A DNA stretch of 64,000 bases, from positions 4,216,001 through 4,280,000 of the forward strand of contig NZ_CP054839.1 of NCBI RefSeq assembly GCF_018141105.1, in the 5' to 3' direction. How positions within the stretch are numbered: the stretch's first letter is position 1; each line of letters begins with the position of its first letter. The DNA is from Saccharopolyspora erythraea. Its GTDB lineage: Bacteria > Actinomycetota > Actinomycetes > Mycobacteriales > Pseudonocardiaceae. Shown here piece after piece: positions 45,164 to 53,010 of this stretch. The translations under genes were made by a program, and so were the position numbers. The notes below the pieces were generated by a model. That model was not told where the DNA came from. It saw nothing but the letters and a program-made list of their open reading frames with translations, and did no database searches.

Positions 45164-46189
45164 CTACCGGACCGCCACGACTTGGGCGTCGAAGCGCCGG
45201 TCCACGAAATCCTCGAAACGGATGCGCCCCGGCAGCACCCGGGCGTCGGCGAGGGCGTCGGCCAGCCGCTGCTCGGAGTCCACCAGCGCCTGGTCCATCG
45301 GGACGGGGAGCTGGTTCTTGCGGTCGGCGGCGCGCCTGGTCACGTCGATCGGCAGCCCCGTCTCCGCCGTCCACGTGCGGGCGCGGTCCTCGGGATGGGC
45401 GTCGTTGTGGACCTGCGCCCGCGCCAGCCGGGTGACGAAGTCGGCGATCGCGGCGTTCTTGCCCGCGTCGCCCAGCGCCCCGATGCTCGCGGCCTGGAAC
45501 CCGTAGCCGTTCGCGGTGCCCTCACCGGTGGCGAGAACCCGTGCGCCGGCCTCGATCTCCGCCTGCGCCGTGTAGGGGTCCCACACCGCCCACGCGTCGA
45601 TCTGCTTCTGCGTGAACGCCGAGTACGCCTCCGACGGTTGCAGGAACGACAACCGCACGTCGCCGAGCCCGAGCCCGGCGCGGGCCAGCGTGTAGAGGAT
45701 CTGGCCGTGCGCCGAGCTCCCCTTGGCCACACCGATGGTCTTGCCGCGCAGCTCGGTGACGGCGCGCAGCGGCGAGTCCGGCGGAACGAGGATGGCATCG
45801 CCGGCCGGGTCGGCCTTGCTGGCCGAGACCAGCGAGAGCCGGGCGTTGGCGGCCGCGGCGAACAGCGGCGGGGTGTTCCCGACGCTGCCGACGTCGACCG
45901 CCCCTGCCGACACCGCCTCCAGCAATGGCGGTCCGGACGTGAAAGTCGACCACTCGATCCGGTAGGGGACGTCATCGAGGAGTCCGGCGGCCGCGAGCTG
46001 CGACCGCGAGCCGCCCTTCTGGTCGCCCACCTTCAGCACGACCTTGGACAGCGCGTCCGCGCTGACCGGTGGCGGCACCGGTGCCTTCGCGGGCGCGGTC
46101 GTCGCGCTGCCGCAGGCGGAACCCACGACGAGCACGCCGAGCAGCGCGGCCGTCCGGACCAGCCCGCGCAATCCCCTACGCCGCACCAT
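45164..46189 (-). CDS. ssuA: Sulfonate/taurine-type ABC substrate-binding lipoprotein
   Basis: The product has 341 residues. A signal peptide with lipobox VGSAC is followed by an SsuA/NitT-type fold (LKVGDQKGGSRSQL, EAVSAGAVDVGSVGNTPPL, VAKGSSAHGQILYTL). It should bind aliphatic sulfonates or taurine outside the membrane. Its start overlaps the ATPase gene by 14 bases, in the leftward order ssuC-ssuB-ssuA. Exact ligand is inference from family and leader-peptide context. Confidence 0.87.
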   Translation of the reverse strand: MVRRRGLRGLVRTAALLGVLVVGSACGSATTAPAKAPVPPPVSADALSKVVLKVGDQKGGSRSQLAAAGLLDDVPYRIEWSTFTSGPPLLEAVSAGAVDVGSVGNTPPLFAAAANARLSLVSASKADPAGDAILVPPDSPLRAVTELRGKTIGVAKGSSAHGQILYTLARAGLGLGDVRLSFLQPSEAYSAFTQKQIDAWAVWDPYTAQAEIEAGARVLATGEGTANGYGFQAASIGALGDAGKNAAIADFVTRLARAQVHNDAHPEDRARTWTAETGLPIDVTRRAADRKNQLPVPMDQALVDSEQRLADALADARVLPGRIRFEDFVDRRFDAQVVAVR

Positions 46190-46877
46190 GTTCCACCACT
46201 CCCAGATCTCGCATGATGTTGCCGCGCAGCGCTGCCAGGTCGCTCTGCGCCCGTGGCCGGTTCCTGGGCGGAACGTGCTCGGCGGTGATCCGTCCGTCGG
46301 CGAGCACGAGGACGCGGTCGGCCAGCGCCAGCGCCTCGTCGATGTCGTGGGTCACCAGCAGCACCGACGGACCGTGGTCGCGCCACAGCCGCTCGACCAG
46401 CTCGTGCATCGAAAGCCTCGTGAGCGCGTCGAGTGCGCCGAAGGGTTCGTCCAGCAGCAGCAGGTCCGGTTCCCGGACCAGGGCACGGGCCAGCGAGACC
46501 CGCTGGGCTTCGCCGCCGGAGAGCGTCAGTGGCCAGGCGTCCTCCCGGTCACCGAGACCCACCTCGCGCAGGGCACGACGCGCGATCTCGCGGCGGTCGG
46601 CGGCCCGCAGCCCGAGGAACACGTTCTCGGCGACCGAGCGCCACGGCAGCAGCCGCGGCTCCTGGAAGGCCACCGACACCGCCTCCGGGACGTCGAGCTC
46701 GCCCTCGACGTCGCGGTCGAGCCCGGCCAGGATTCGTAGCAGCGTCGACTTGCCCGATCCGCTCCGGCCGAGCAGAGCGACGAACTCACCGGGCGCGAAG
46801 TCCAGGTCGAGGCCGTCGAGCACCCTGCGTCCGTCGAAGCTCTTGACCAGGCCGCGCACCGAGACCGCGCGGCTCAC
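46176..46877 (-). CDS. ssuB: Sulfonate-type ABC transporter ATP-binding protein
   Basis: The product has 233 residues. Walker A GRSGSGKST, Q-loop FQEPRLLPW, signature LSGGEAQRV and Walker B LLLLDEPFGALDALTR are all intact and typical of the SsuB/TauB/NrtD group. The GTG start overlaps the stop of the permease gene (GTGA). It powers import of the SsuA ligand. Confidence 0.92.
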   Translation of the reverse strand: MSRAVSVRGLVKSFDGRRVLDGLDLDFAPGEFVALLGRSGSGKSTLLRILAGLDRDVEGELDVPEAVSVAFQEPRLLPWRSVAENVFLGLRAADRREIARRALREVGLGDREDAWPLTLSGGEAQRVSLARALVREPDLLLLDEPFGALDALTRLSMHELVERLWRDHGPSVLLVTHDIDEALALADRVLVLADGRITAEHVPPRNRPRAQSDLAALRGNIMRDLGVVEHGAA

Positions 46878-47719
46878 GCCGCCTTCGTGTTGACCCGCCA
46901 CCGCAGGGTCCTCCTTTCCAGCAGGCGCACCAGCGCGTCGGTCAGCAGACCCAGCGCGGCGTAGATGACCAGGCCCACGACGATGATGTCGGTGCGCAGG
47001 AACTCCCTGGCGTTGTTGATCATGTACCCGATGCCGGCGTCGGCGTTGACCTGCTCGCCGATGATCAGCGACAGCCACGCCACGCCGAGTCCCTGGCGCA
47101 GTCCGATCAGCAGGCTGGGCAGCGTCGCGGGCAGCACGACGTGGCGGATGCGCTGCGCGTGGTTGAAGCCAAGCACGGAGGTCGCCTCCAGCAGCTTGGG
47201 GTCCACACCCCGGATGGCGCCGTGGACGTTGAGGTACAGCGGGAAGGTCACGCCGAGCGCGACCAGGGCGATCTTGGGCGTCTCGCCGATGCCGAACCAC
47301 AGGATGAACAGCGGTACGAGCCCGAGGTGGGGCAGTGTGCGCAGCATCTGCACCGGCGGGTCGAGCAGGTCGTCGCCCCAGCGGGAGAGACCGGCCAGCA
47401 GGCCCGCCGCGACACCCACCGCGATCCCGATGACCAGCCCGGAGGCCACGCGGCTCAGCGACACCAGCAGGTTGGGGCCGAGCTCGCCGGTGACCGCCAG
47501 CTCCCACGCCGAACGCAGGATGACGTCCGGGGCGGCGAGCTTGTCCGGCGGCAGCAGGCCGGTGCCGCTGGCGATCTGCCACATTACGACCAGTGCGACG
47601 GGGCTGAGCCATCGTCGCAGCCTCGGCCTTCTTCGGCGCGGTGTCGGCGGTGCGGTCGCGGACGCGGGCTGCCGGTCGTCGCGAGTGGGCACCTCGGCGG
47701 GTGCGGCGGTGATGGACAC
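46874..47719 (-). CDS. ssuC: Sulfonate-type ABC transporter permease
   Basis: The product has 281 residues. After a basic N-terminus of about 35 residues, six helices follow, with the interaction loop EATSVLGFNHAQRIRHVVLPA. It belongs to the SsuC/TauC group. GGAGG precedes the GTG start at 47719. It is the first structural gene of the leftward operon, 120 bases after a Cys-ending leader peptide. Confidence 0.92.
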   Translation of the reverse strand: MSITAAPAEVPTRDDRQPASATAPPTPRRRRPRLRRWLSPVALVVMWQIASGTGLLPPDKLAAPDVILRSAWELAVTGELGPNLLVSLSRVASGLVIGIAVGVAAGLLAGLSRWGDDLLDPPVQMLRTLPHLGLVPLFILWFGIGETPKIALVALGVTFPLYLNVHGAIRGVDPKLLEATSVLGFNHAQRIRHVVLPATLPSLLIGLRQGLGVAWLSLIIGEQVNADAGIGYMINNAREFLRTDIIVVGLVIYAALGLLTDALVRLLERRTLRWRVNTKAA

Positions 47720-47838
47720 GATGAACCTCCGGGAACTGGTGCTTCCGTGGACAGATACGGGTATGCCCAGGCGAAAAGCCGTTTTGACACGGCGAAAAAT
47801 GAGACTGCTGCCGATGCGGCAGCGCGATCAGGGGTTGC

Positions 47839-47919
47839 TCAGCGGAGCGGACAGAGGGCGCTGGCCTGGCGGAGCAGGTCGACGTGCCTGCGCCGGACGA
47901 GCGTGTTCCGGGCACCCAT
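47839..47919 (-). CDS. Cys-ending leader peptide before ssuCBA
   Basis: The 26-residue peptide has the core LVRRRHVDLLRQASALCPLR. It is of the same type as the leaders at 39170, 48688 and 48874. The second of two possible ATGs (47919) is chosen because the promoter places the transcription start there. It should sense cysteine supply by translation and adjust ssuCBA expression. Confidence 0.8.
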   Translation of the reverse strand: MGARNTLVRRRHVDLLRQASALCPLR

Positions 47920-47926
47920 GCCGAGC

Positions 47927-47955
47927 ATGCTTGCAAGGGCCCCACAACGTGTCAA
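47927..47955 (-). promoter_or_regulatory. Promoter of the ssuCBA leader
   Basis: Read leftward: TTGACA (47950-47955), a 17-base spacer, then AAGCAT (47927-47932). The start point falls on or next to the leader ATG at 47919, giving a leaderless mRNA. Confidence 0.65.
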
Positions 47956-48017
47956 CGCCGCGGAAACACCGTCCCACGTGATGAACGGACCTTCGTCCAC
48001 AGTGGTATGAGCGTGTT

Positions 48018-48560
48018 TCACGCGGGGGCGGCGAGTGACGTGGGCTGCGCCAGGACGTCGCCGAGTGCGCGGACGCTCGACGCGAGGCTTTCGGCCGCAC
48101 TGGACGCCAACTCCTCGCGGCCGTCGATCCAGTGGTCGTAGAGGAAGCAGACCGGGAGCGCGTCGCGCGCGGACTGCTCGACGAGCATCCTGGTCCGGAT
48201 GTGCTCCAGGCCGACGGCGTGTCCGCGCACCGCGCCGACGCCGACGAGCTGAACGGTCGCACGGGAGAACGCGTGGTCGGGCAGGAGCCCGAGCCATTCG
48301 CGCAACACGGGACTGCCGCCGGGCTGGTAGCAGGGAACCACGAACGCGAGCACGTCCGCGGTGCTCACCAGCCGCCGGCTCCGCCGGATTGCCGGGTGGT
48401 CGCACGACGCGGTGAGCAGCGCGGACTGCGGGAGGTCGCGCAGGTTGAGCACTTCCGCCGGGTGCCCGGACGTCAGGAGGCAACGATGGAGCGTACCGGT
48501 GACGGCCTCGAGTCGGGAGCCTGCGGCCGGGCTGCTGGAGACGATGACGGCAGAGGACAT
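48018..48560 (-). CDS. NADPH-dependent FMN reductase-like flavoprotein
   Basis: The product has 180 residues with a flavodoxin-like fold: AVIVSSSPAAGSRLEAV at the phosphate loop, and VPCYQPGGSPVLREWLGLLP where SsuE has TPTYKxxYxGLLKxFLDLLP. The altered substrate-side loop (CYQPGGSPVLR) suggests a different partner or reduced activity. It lies downstream of the leader at 48688-48765, so sulfur-controlled reduced-flavin supply is the likely role. The ATG at 48560 is chosen by fold length. Confidence 0.78.
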   Translation of the reverse strand: MSSAVIVSSSPAAGSRLEAVTGTLHRCLLTSGHPAEVLNLRDLPQSALLTASCDHPAIRRSRRLVSTADVLAFVVPCYQPGGSPVLREWLGLLPDHAFSRATVQLVGVGAVRGHAVGLEHIRTRMLVEQSARDALPVCFLYDHWIDGREELASSAAESLASSVRALGDVLAQPTSLAAPA

Positions 48561-48687
48561 GGCGGTTCGGCTTCTCCACTGGCGATCCCTCCGGCCGGCG
48601 CCCGGCGAACCGGGTGCTCGGGGAGGTCGTGCTGGAAACACAGCGGGGCGTCTGCCGCTCGGCCGGCGCGGTGCGGGAGCGGCCAGG

Positions 48688-48765
48688 TCAGGACCGACAG
48701 CGGCCGCCGGCCACGCGGACGTGGTCCACATGGCGCCGGCGGGTGAGTAGCGCTCCGGAGGCCAT
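48688..48765 (-). CDS. Cys-ending leader peptide before the flavoprotein gene
   Basis: The 25-residue peptide contains LTRRRHVDHVRVAGGRCRS, matching the sulfur-type leader pattern. Its ATG is 6 bases after the -10 element, so the message is leaderless. It precedes the flavoprotein at 48018-48560 by 127 bases and is divergent from the next leader. Confidence 0.78.
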   Translation of the reverse strand: MASGALLTRRRHVDHVRVAGGRCRS

Positions 48766-48771
48766 GGCGGC

Positions 48772-48800
48772 AGTAGAGCACCGGTCCGGTGACCGGTCAA
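48772..48800 (-). promoter_or_regulatory. Promoter of the leftward leader peptide
   Basis: Read leftward: TTGACC (48795-48800), 17-base spacer, TCTACT (48772-48777), 6 bases, then the leader ATG at 48765. Confidence 0.7.
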
Positions 48801-48837
48801 CGCGGGCCTGTCGACGGGTCCCACTTGGTGGGCCGCT

Positions 48838-48866
48838 TTGACGGTTCCGTGTCGCGCTGGTTACAT
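48838..48866 (+). promoter_or_regulatory. Promoter of the rightward leader peptide
   Basis: TTGACG (48838-48843), 17-base spacer, TTACAT (48861-48866); the expected start point is within a base or so of the leader ATG at 48874. It faces away from the promoter at 48772-48800, with 37 bases between the two -35 elements. Confidence 0.7.
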
Positions 48867-48873
48867 CGGGTTC

Positions 48874-48945
48874 ATGACTTCGGGAGCGAGGCTCGTGCGC
48901 CGTGCACACGTGGACCTGTTGCGGGTCGCCTCCTCCGCTTGTTGA
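48874..48945 (+). CDS. Cys-ending leader peptide before a winged-helix regulator gene
   Basis: The 23-residue peptide includes RLVRRAHVDLLRVASSAC and ends directly after the Cys codon. It is the clearest member of the set here. The next gene on this strand is the winged-helix protein at 49135. Confidence 0.8.
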   Translation: MTSGARLVRRAHVDLLRVASSAC

Positions 48946-49134
48946 CGCTCCCGCCACCTCCACCGTCCGACCGGCATTCCACGGCGGTCGCGCGTCCATT
49001 TCGGACAGTTGTCCGCTGACGCCGCAGGCGATCCGCAGGACGTCATCGGCCGAACCCCGGCCTCTTCGGAAGTTCCACGAGAACCGGTGCGCCGTGCCGG
49101 TCGCGGCGCGGCAGACAGATCGGAGAACCGTGTC

Positions 49135-49758
49135 ATGAGCGTCGATTCCCCGGACGACCCGTGGGGTGCCGACCCCGCCCGCGCGCACCCGCCGGACACC
49201 GCGGTGCTGGAAGTGGTCGCCCGCGTGGTGGTGCAGCGCCACGCCATCGACGAGGTGGGCGCCTACGTCACCCGTGAGCTGCGCGCGCTGGCGGAGAAAC
49301 CCGCCAACCCGAACGTGCGCATCCACTGGGAGGACGCCGGTGTCCCGGAGGCCGGCACCGCGGGTGGGCTCGTCCGGTCGGCAGACGGCCCGAGGCTGCG
49401 GATTCTGGTGCCGTCACGAGTCGTGCTGCGCGACGGCGAGCCGCTCACCCTCACCCGACTGGAGTTCGACCTGCTGCTCTTCCTGGCCGAGAACCCCGGC
49501 CGGGTGCACCGGCGCGGTTCGCTGCTGCGGCTGGTCTGGGGCATCGAGTCGGCGCTGAGCACCAGGACCGTGGACGTGCACGTCCGCAGGCTGCGCGGCA
49601 AGTGCGGTCCGGAACTGGACTTCATCACCACGATCCGGGGCGTCGGCTACCGCTTCGACGGCGCCGACCACGTCGGGATCGACTACGGCACCGAGGATTC
49701 GGGCGGGCACCGGTGGCTGGCGGCGGGCAGCAACAACCGGGCGTTGCCCACAGGCTAG
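49135..49758 (+). CDS. Winged-helix (OmpR/PhoB-type) DNA-binding protein without receiver domain
   Basis: The product has 207 residues. The N-terminal about 85 residues are not a phosphoreceiver domain (no DD...D...K pattern) and are unassigned. The C-terminal part is a Trans_reg_C winged helix: VVLRDGEPLTLTRLEFDLL, then STRTVDVHVRRLRGKCG and TIRGVGYRFD. GGAGA precedes the ATG. Because it follows a sulfur-type leader peptide, it may be a transcriptional regulator of the sulfur genes around it (inference). It ends at a TAG that begins a repeat. Confidence 0.85.
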   Translation: MSVDSPDDPWGADPARAHPPDTAVLEVVARVVVQRHAIDEVGAYVTRELRALAEKPANPNVRIHWEDAGVPEAGTAGGLVRSADGPRLRILVPSRVVLRDGEPLTLTRLEFDLLLFLAENPGRVHRRGSLLRLVWGIESALSTRTVDVHVRRLRGKCGPELDFITTIRGVGYRFDGADHVGIDYGTEDSGGHRWLAAGSNNRALPTG

Positions 49759-49796
49759 GGAATGCTTCTGGAGTGGTTCGCGTAGCGGGGAGGCCG
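49756..49796. repeat. Stop-codon-linked intergenic repeat, copy 3 (degenerate)
   Basis: It begins at the TAG stop of the winged-helix gene (TAGGGAATGCTTCTGG) and contains GTGGTTCGCGTAGCGGGG (49773-49790), matching copy 2 at 15 of 18 bases. Confidence 0.5.
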
Positions 49797-49845
49797 ACGC
49801 CGTGCCGTCCGTTCGCGATGCAGACGTGGACTACTGTGGAATGTC

Positions 49846-50736
49846 CTAAGAGGATTGTCGTGGTGTCCCGGGTGCGAGCACGCGCAACGCGGCCGGAAGC
49901 ACCCGGATCGTGGCTGGTAGCGTGCCGATCTCGTCGCCGTCGGCGCAGAGCGGGATCGGCCGGTCGGCGGCGAGCGCCACCTCCCGGGCGGTGCTGACCT
50001 CCACCTCCGGCAGATCGAGGTGGGCGCCGGTCTTCGCCGCGCGCATGAAGGACACGATCCGGTGCAGCGGTCCCTCCCGGACCACCAGGACGTCCAGCAG
50101 CCCGTCGTCGAGCCGGGCGGTCGGCACGATCCGCAGGCCGTGCCCGTACGAGCCGGAGTTGCCGACCACCACGGTCTGACCGCGGAGCTCGCGCTTGCGC
50201 CCGTCGGCGGTGATCGCATACGTCGCCGGACGCCAGGTGAGCACCGCCCGGATCGGCGCCAGCCGGTAGAGCAGAGCGCCGGGGAGCCACCGGTTGCGGT
50301 TGATGACGGCGGTGGCCATCGAGTCGATGCCCGCGTAGACGTTGCCCGGCACCACCACCCCGCCGACCTCCAGGACGTCGATCGCCCGGGTGGTCGCCTC
50401 CAGCAGCAGCCGGGCGAGCTCGCGGTCGCCCTCCGGCAGGTCGAGGGTGCGGGCGAGGTCGTTGCCGCGTCCGGCGGGCACGATGCCGAGCGTGCCGCTG
50501 CCGGCGACGACGCCGCACGCCGCGTCGCGCACCAGGCCGTCCCCGCCGACCGCAACGACGATCTCGCCGCGGCGCGCGGCCGAGGACGCCAGTGCCACGG
50601 CGTGCTCCCGGCTCCGGGTCGGGCACACGGTCACCGCGGCCCCGGCCTCGCGCAGCAGCCGGGCGATCGGCTCCCACCGCTCGGCGGCGCGCCCACCGCC
50701 GGAGATGGGGTTGATGAGCGCGGTGTAGGCGCGCAC
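49846..50736 (-). CDS. Diacylglycerol/lipid kinase family protein
   Basis: The product has 296 residues. The catalytic domain signature GGDGLVRD (GGDG at 64-67) is present, with INPISGGGRA at the N-terminus and GIVPAGRGNDLARTL for the nucleotide loop. It phosphorylates a lipid alcohol such as diacylglycerol at the membrane face. The GTG at 50736 is 1 base after the stop of the FAD oxidase gene, so the two are co-translated; this links lipid phosphorylation with an alkyl-DHAP-synthase-like enzyme. Confidence 0.9.
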   Translation of the reverse strand: MRAYTALINPISGGGRAAERWEPIARLLREAGAAVTVCPTRSREHAVALASSAARRGEIVVAVGGDGLVRDAACGVVAGSGTLGIVPAGRGNDLARTLDLPEGDRELARLLLEATTRAIDVLEVGGVVVPGNVYAGIDSMATAVINRNRWLPGALLYRLAPIRAVLTWRPATYAITADGRKRELRGQTVVVGNSGSYGHGLRIVPTARLDDGLLDVLVVREGPLHRIVSFMRAAKTGAHLDLPEVEVSTAREVALAADRPIPLCADGDEIGTLPATIRVLPAALRVLAPGTPRQSS

Positions 50737-50737
50737 G

Positions 50738-52333
50738 TCAGGAGATCAGGACGCCGGGGTTGAGGATCCCGGCCGGATCGAAGGTGCTCTTGACCGCGCG
50801 CAGCGCCTCGACCGCCAGCGGCCCGATCTCCTCGGCGTAGGTCTCGCGGTGGTCGGTGCCCACGCCGTGGTGGTGGCTGATCGTGGCTCCGGCGGCACGG
50901 ATCGCCTGGTTCGCCGCCTGTTTCGCCTCGCGCCACTGCGAGACGGGGTCCTCGGCCTGCGCGCAGACCACCGTGAAGTACAGCGACGCGCCGGTCTCGT
51001 AGACGTGCGAGATGTGGCAGAGCACCAGCGCGGAGCTCCCCTGCGCCGACAGGGCCGAGGTCAGTGCTTCGGTGACGGCGTTGCGCAACGCGGGAAGCCC
51101 GGACCAGAACGTCGCGGTCTCCAGCGTCTCCACGAGCGCACCGGCCGCCAGCAGCGGATCGCGCAGGTAGGGCGCGCGGTAGCGGCCCTCGCGCCACGCC
51201 TCTCCGGGGCCGGTGCCCAGCGGCTCGCCCCCGGCCTCGCGCAGCACCCGGGCCACCGCCTCCCGGTCGGCGGAGACGTCGGCGCCCTCGAAACCGACGA
51301 TCGCCTGGCAACCGCCGGAACCGCCACCCAGCTCGCCGTTCGGGTCGGTCAGGTTGACCGCGGTCTCGGCCTCGTCCGACAGCCGCAGCACGGTGGGCGA
51401 GGGGCCGTTCTGGGCCAGCTGCCGCAGCGCGGCGGTCCCGGTGTCGAAGGAGTCGAAGCGCCACCCCTCGTAGACCCGCTCGCGCGGCACGGGGCGCGCC
51501 CGCACGGTCACCGACGTGATCACGCCGAGCGCGCCTTCCGAGCCCAGCACGAGCTGCCGCAGGTCCGGTCCGGCGGCCGACTTCGGCGCGCTGCCGAGCT
51601 CGACGGTGCCGCGTGGCGTGGCGAGCACGACGCCCACCACCATCTCGTCGAACCGGCCGTAGCCGGCGGAGGACTGCCCGGCCGAGCGGGCGGCGGCGTA
51701 GCCGCCGATGCTCGCGCCCTCGTAGGACTGCGGGAAGTGGCCGAGGGTGAAGCCGTGCTCGCCGAGCAGCCGCTCGGCGCGCGGGCCGCGCGCACCGGCC
51801 TGCAGGGTCGCGGTGCGCGACACCGGGTCGAGCGCGAGCAGGGCGTCCATCCGCCGCAGGTCCAGCGCGACCACCCCGGCGTAGCCGGTGCGAGCCGGGT
51901 TGAGGCCGCCGACGACCGAGGTCCCGCCGCTGTAGGGCACGACGGCGACGCGGTGCTCGGCGCAGGTCCGCAGAACCGCCAGGACCTCCTCGTGCGTGCC
52001 CGGGAAGACCACAGCGTCGGGGGCGTCGGAGGCGTCCCCGGACCGAAGACGCAGCAGGTCCGGTGTCGACCAGCCGCGCGTGTGCCCGACGCGGACACCG
52101 GGGTCGAGGCTGACGTGCTCGGCGCCGACCGCCGACTCGATCGCCGCGCGGGCCTGCTCGTTCAGCACCACCTCGGGCAGGCGGCTGTCGGCCGGTCGCA
52201 CCGGCTCGGGCGACGGGCTCGCGCCGAGGTGGGCGAGCGCGGCGCCGGCCGCGTCGGGCAGCGCGACCGCGCGCTCGGGGTCGCCCCACAGGTAGGGGTG
52301 CATTTCCACGACGGGGAGATCTGACTCGGTCAA
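50738..52333 (-). CDS. FAD-linked oxidase, alkyl-DHAP-synthase-like
   Basis: The product has 531 residues. FAD-binding type 4 (VVPYSGGTSVVGG, FPQSYEGASIGGYAA) is followed by an FAD-oxidase C-terminal domain. The HHHGVG motif at residues 487-492 is a hallmark of alkyldihydroxyacetonephosphate synthase (ether-lipid synthesis) and its relatives. In actinomycetes the true substrate of this branch is not established. The start is uncertain: I prefer TTG at 52333 (GCGAGG upstream); GTG at 52375 is also possible. It is followed by the lipid kinase gene and is divergent from TetR-glpD. Confidence 0.82.
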   Translation of the reverse strand: MTESDLPVVEMHPYLWGDPERAVALPDAAGAALAHLGASPSPEPVRPADSRLPEVVLNEQARAAIESAVGAEHVSLDPGVRVGHTRGWSTPDLLRLRSGDASDAPDAVVFPGTHEEVLAVLRTCAEHRVAVVPYSGGTSVVGGLNPARTGYAGVVALDLRRMDALLALDPVSRTATLQAGARGPRAERLLGEHGFTLGHFPQSYEGASIGGYAAARSAGQSSAGYGRFDEMVVGVVLATPRGTVELGSAPKSAAGPDLRQLVLGSEGALGVITSVTVRARPVPRERVYEGWRFDSFDTGTAALRQLAQNGPSPTVLRLSDEAETAVNLTDPNGELGGGSGGCQAIVGFEGADVSADREAVARVLREAGGEPLGTGPGEAWREGRYRAPYLRDPLLAAGALVETLETATFWSGLPALRNAVTEALTSALSAQGSSALVLCHISHVYETGASLYFTVVCAQAEDPVSQWREAKQAANQAIRAAGATISHHHGVGTDHRETYAEEIGPLAVEALRAVKSTFDPAGILNPGVLIS

Positions 52334-52383
52334 CGCAGCCTCGCGATGTCGGTGCCGGGCGAAAACGTGATACACATTTACAC

Positions 52384-53010
52384 ATGATGTCGCAGCATCG
52401 CAACGCTCGATCCGATCTTGCCGCCTCCGGCGAGTTCCGGTCGGCCAACGCGATTCCCGAACACCGCATCCTCGACGCCGCGTACGAGTTGCTGCTGGCC
52501 ATCGGGTTGCGGCGGATGACGATGGCCGACATCGCCCGCCGCGCCGAGGTCTCCCGGGCGACCCTCTACCGGCGCTGGCCGAACGTCCGCTCGGTCGTCG
52601 GCACGCTGATGACCCGCGAATGGGGCGCGCTGGGCACCGCGGCGTTCGAGGCGCCGCGCACGTCGGCCAGGCAGGGGCTCGTCGACGGCATCGTGCACAT
52701 CGCGGGCACGATCCGGGCCAACCCCATGCTGCGCAGGATCATCGAGCTGGACCCCGACTTCCTGCTGCCGTACCTGCTGCAACGGCGAGGGGCCAGCACC
52801 GATCAGCAGCTGGCCATGATGGAGCTGGCGTTGCGGGAAGGGCAGCAGGACGGTTCGGTCCGCCCCGGCGACGTCACCATGCAGGCCAGGGCGCTGCTGC
52901 TCACGGCGTGGTCGTTCGTGCTGACCGGTCCGGTGGTGGCCGGCGAGCTCGAGCTCCCCGCGCTCGACGAGCAGCTGCGCGACATGCTCGACCGGTACCT
53001 GCGGCCGTGA
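52384..53010 (+). CDS. TetR-family regulator upstream of glpD
   Basis: The product has 208 residues. The HTH region (RILDAAYELLLAIGLRRMTM, IARRAEVSRATLYRRWPNV) is TetR. Its stop overlaps the GTG of glpD, so they form an operon, and it is divergent from the oxidase-kinase pair 50 bases away. It probably controls both directions. The gap contains ACACATTTACACA, two near-identical short words that may be part of its operator. Confidence 0.88.
   Translation: MMSQHRNARSDLAASGEFRSANAIPEHRILDAAYELLLAIGLRRMTMADIARRAEVSRATLYRRWPNVRSVVGTLMTREWGALGTAAFEAPRTSARQGLVDGIVHIAGTIRANPMLRRIIELDPDFLLPYLLQRRGASTDQQLAMMELALREGQQDGSVRPGDVTMQARALLLTAWSFVLTGPVVAGELELPALDEQLRDMLDRYLRP

Noticed and set aside
48008-48022. 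Fourth copy of the stop-linked repeat at GTGTTTCACG
   Set aside because: Only about 9 bases match, it lies on a TGA stop of the other strand, and no core or second arm is present.
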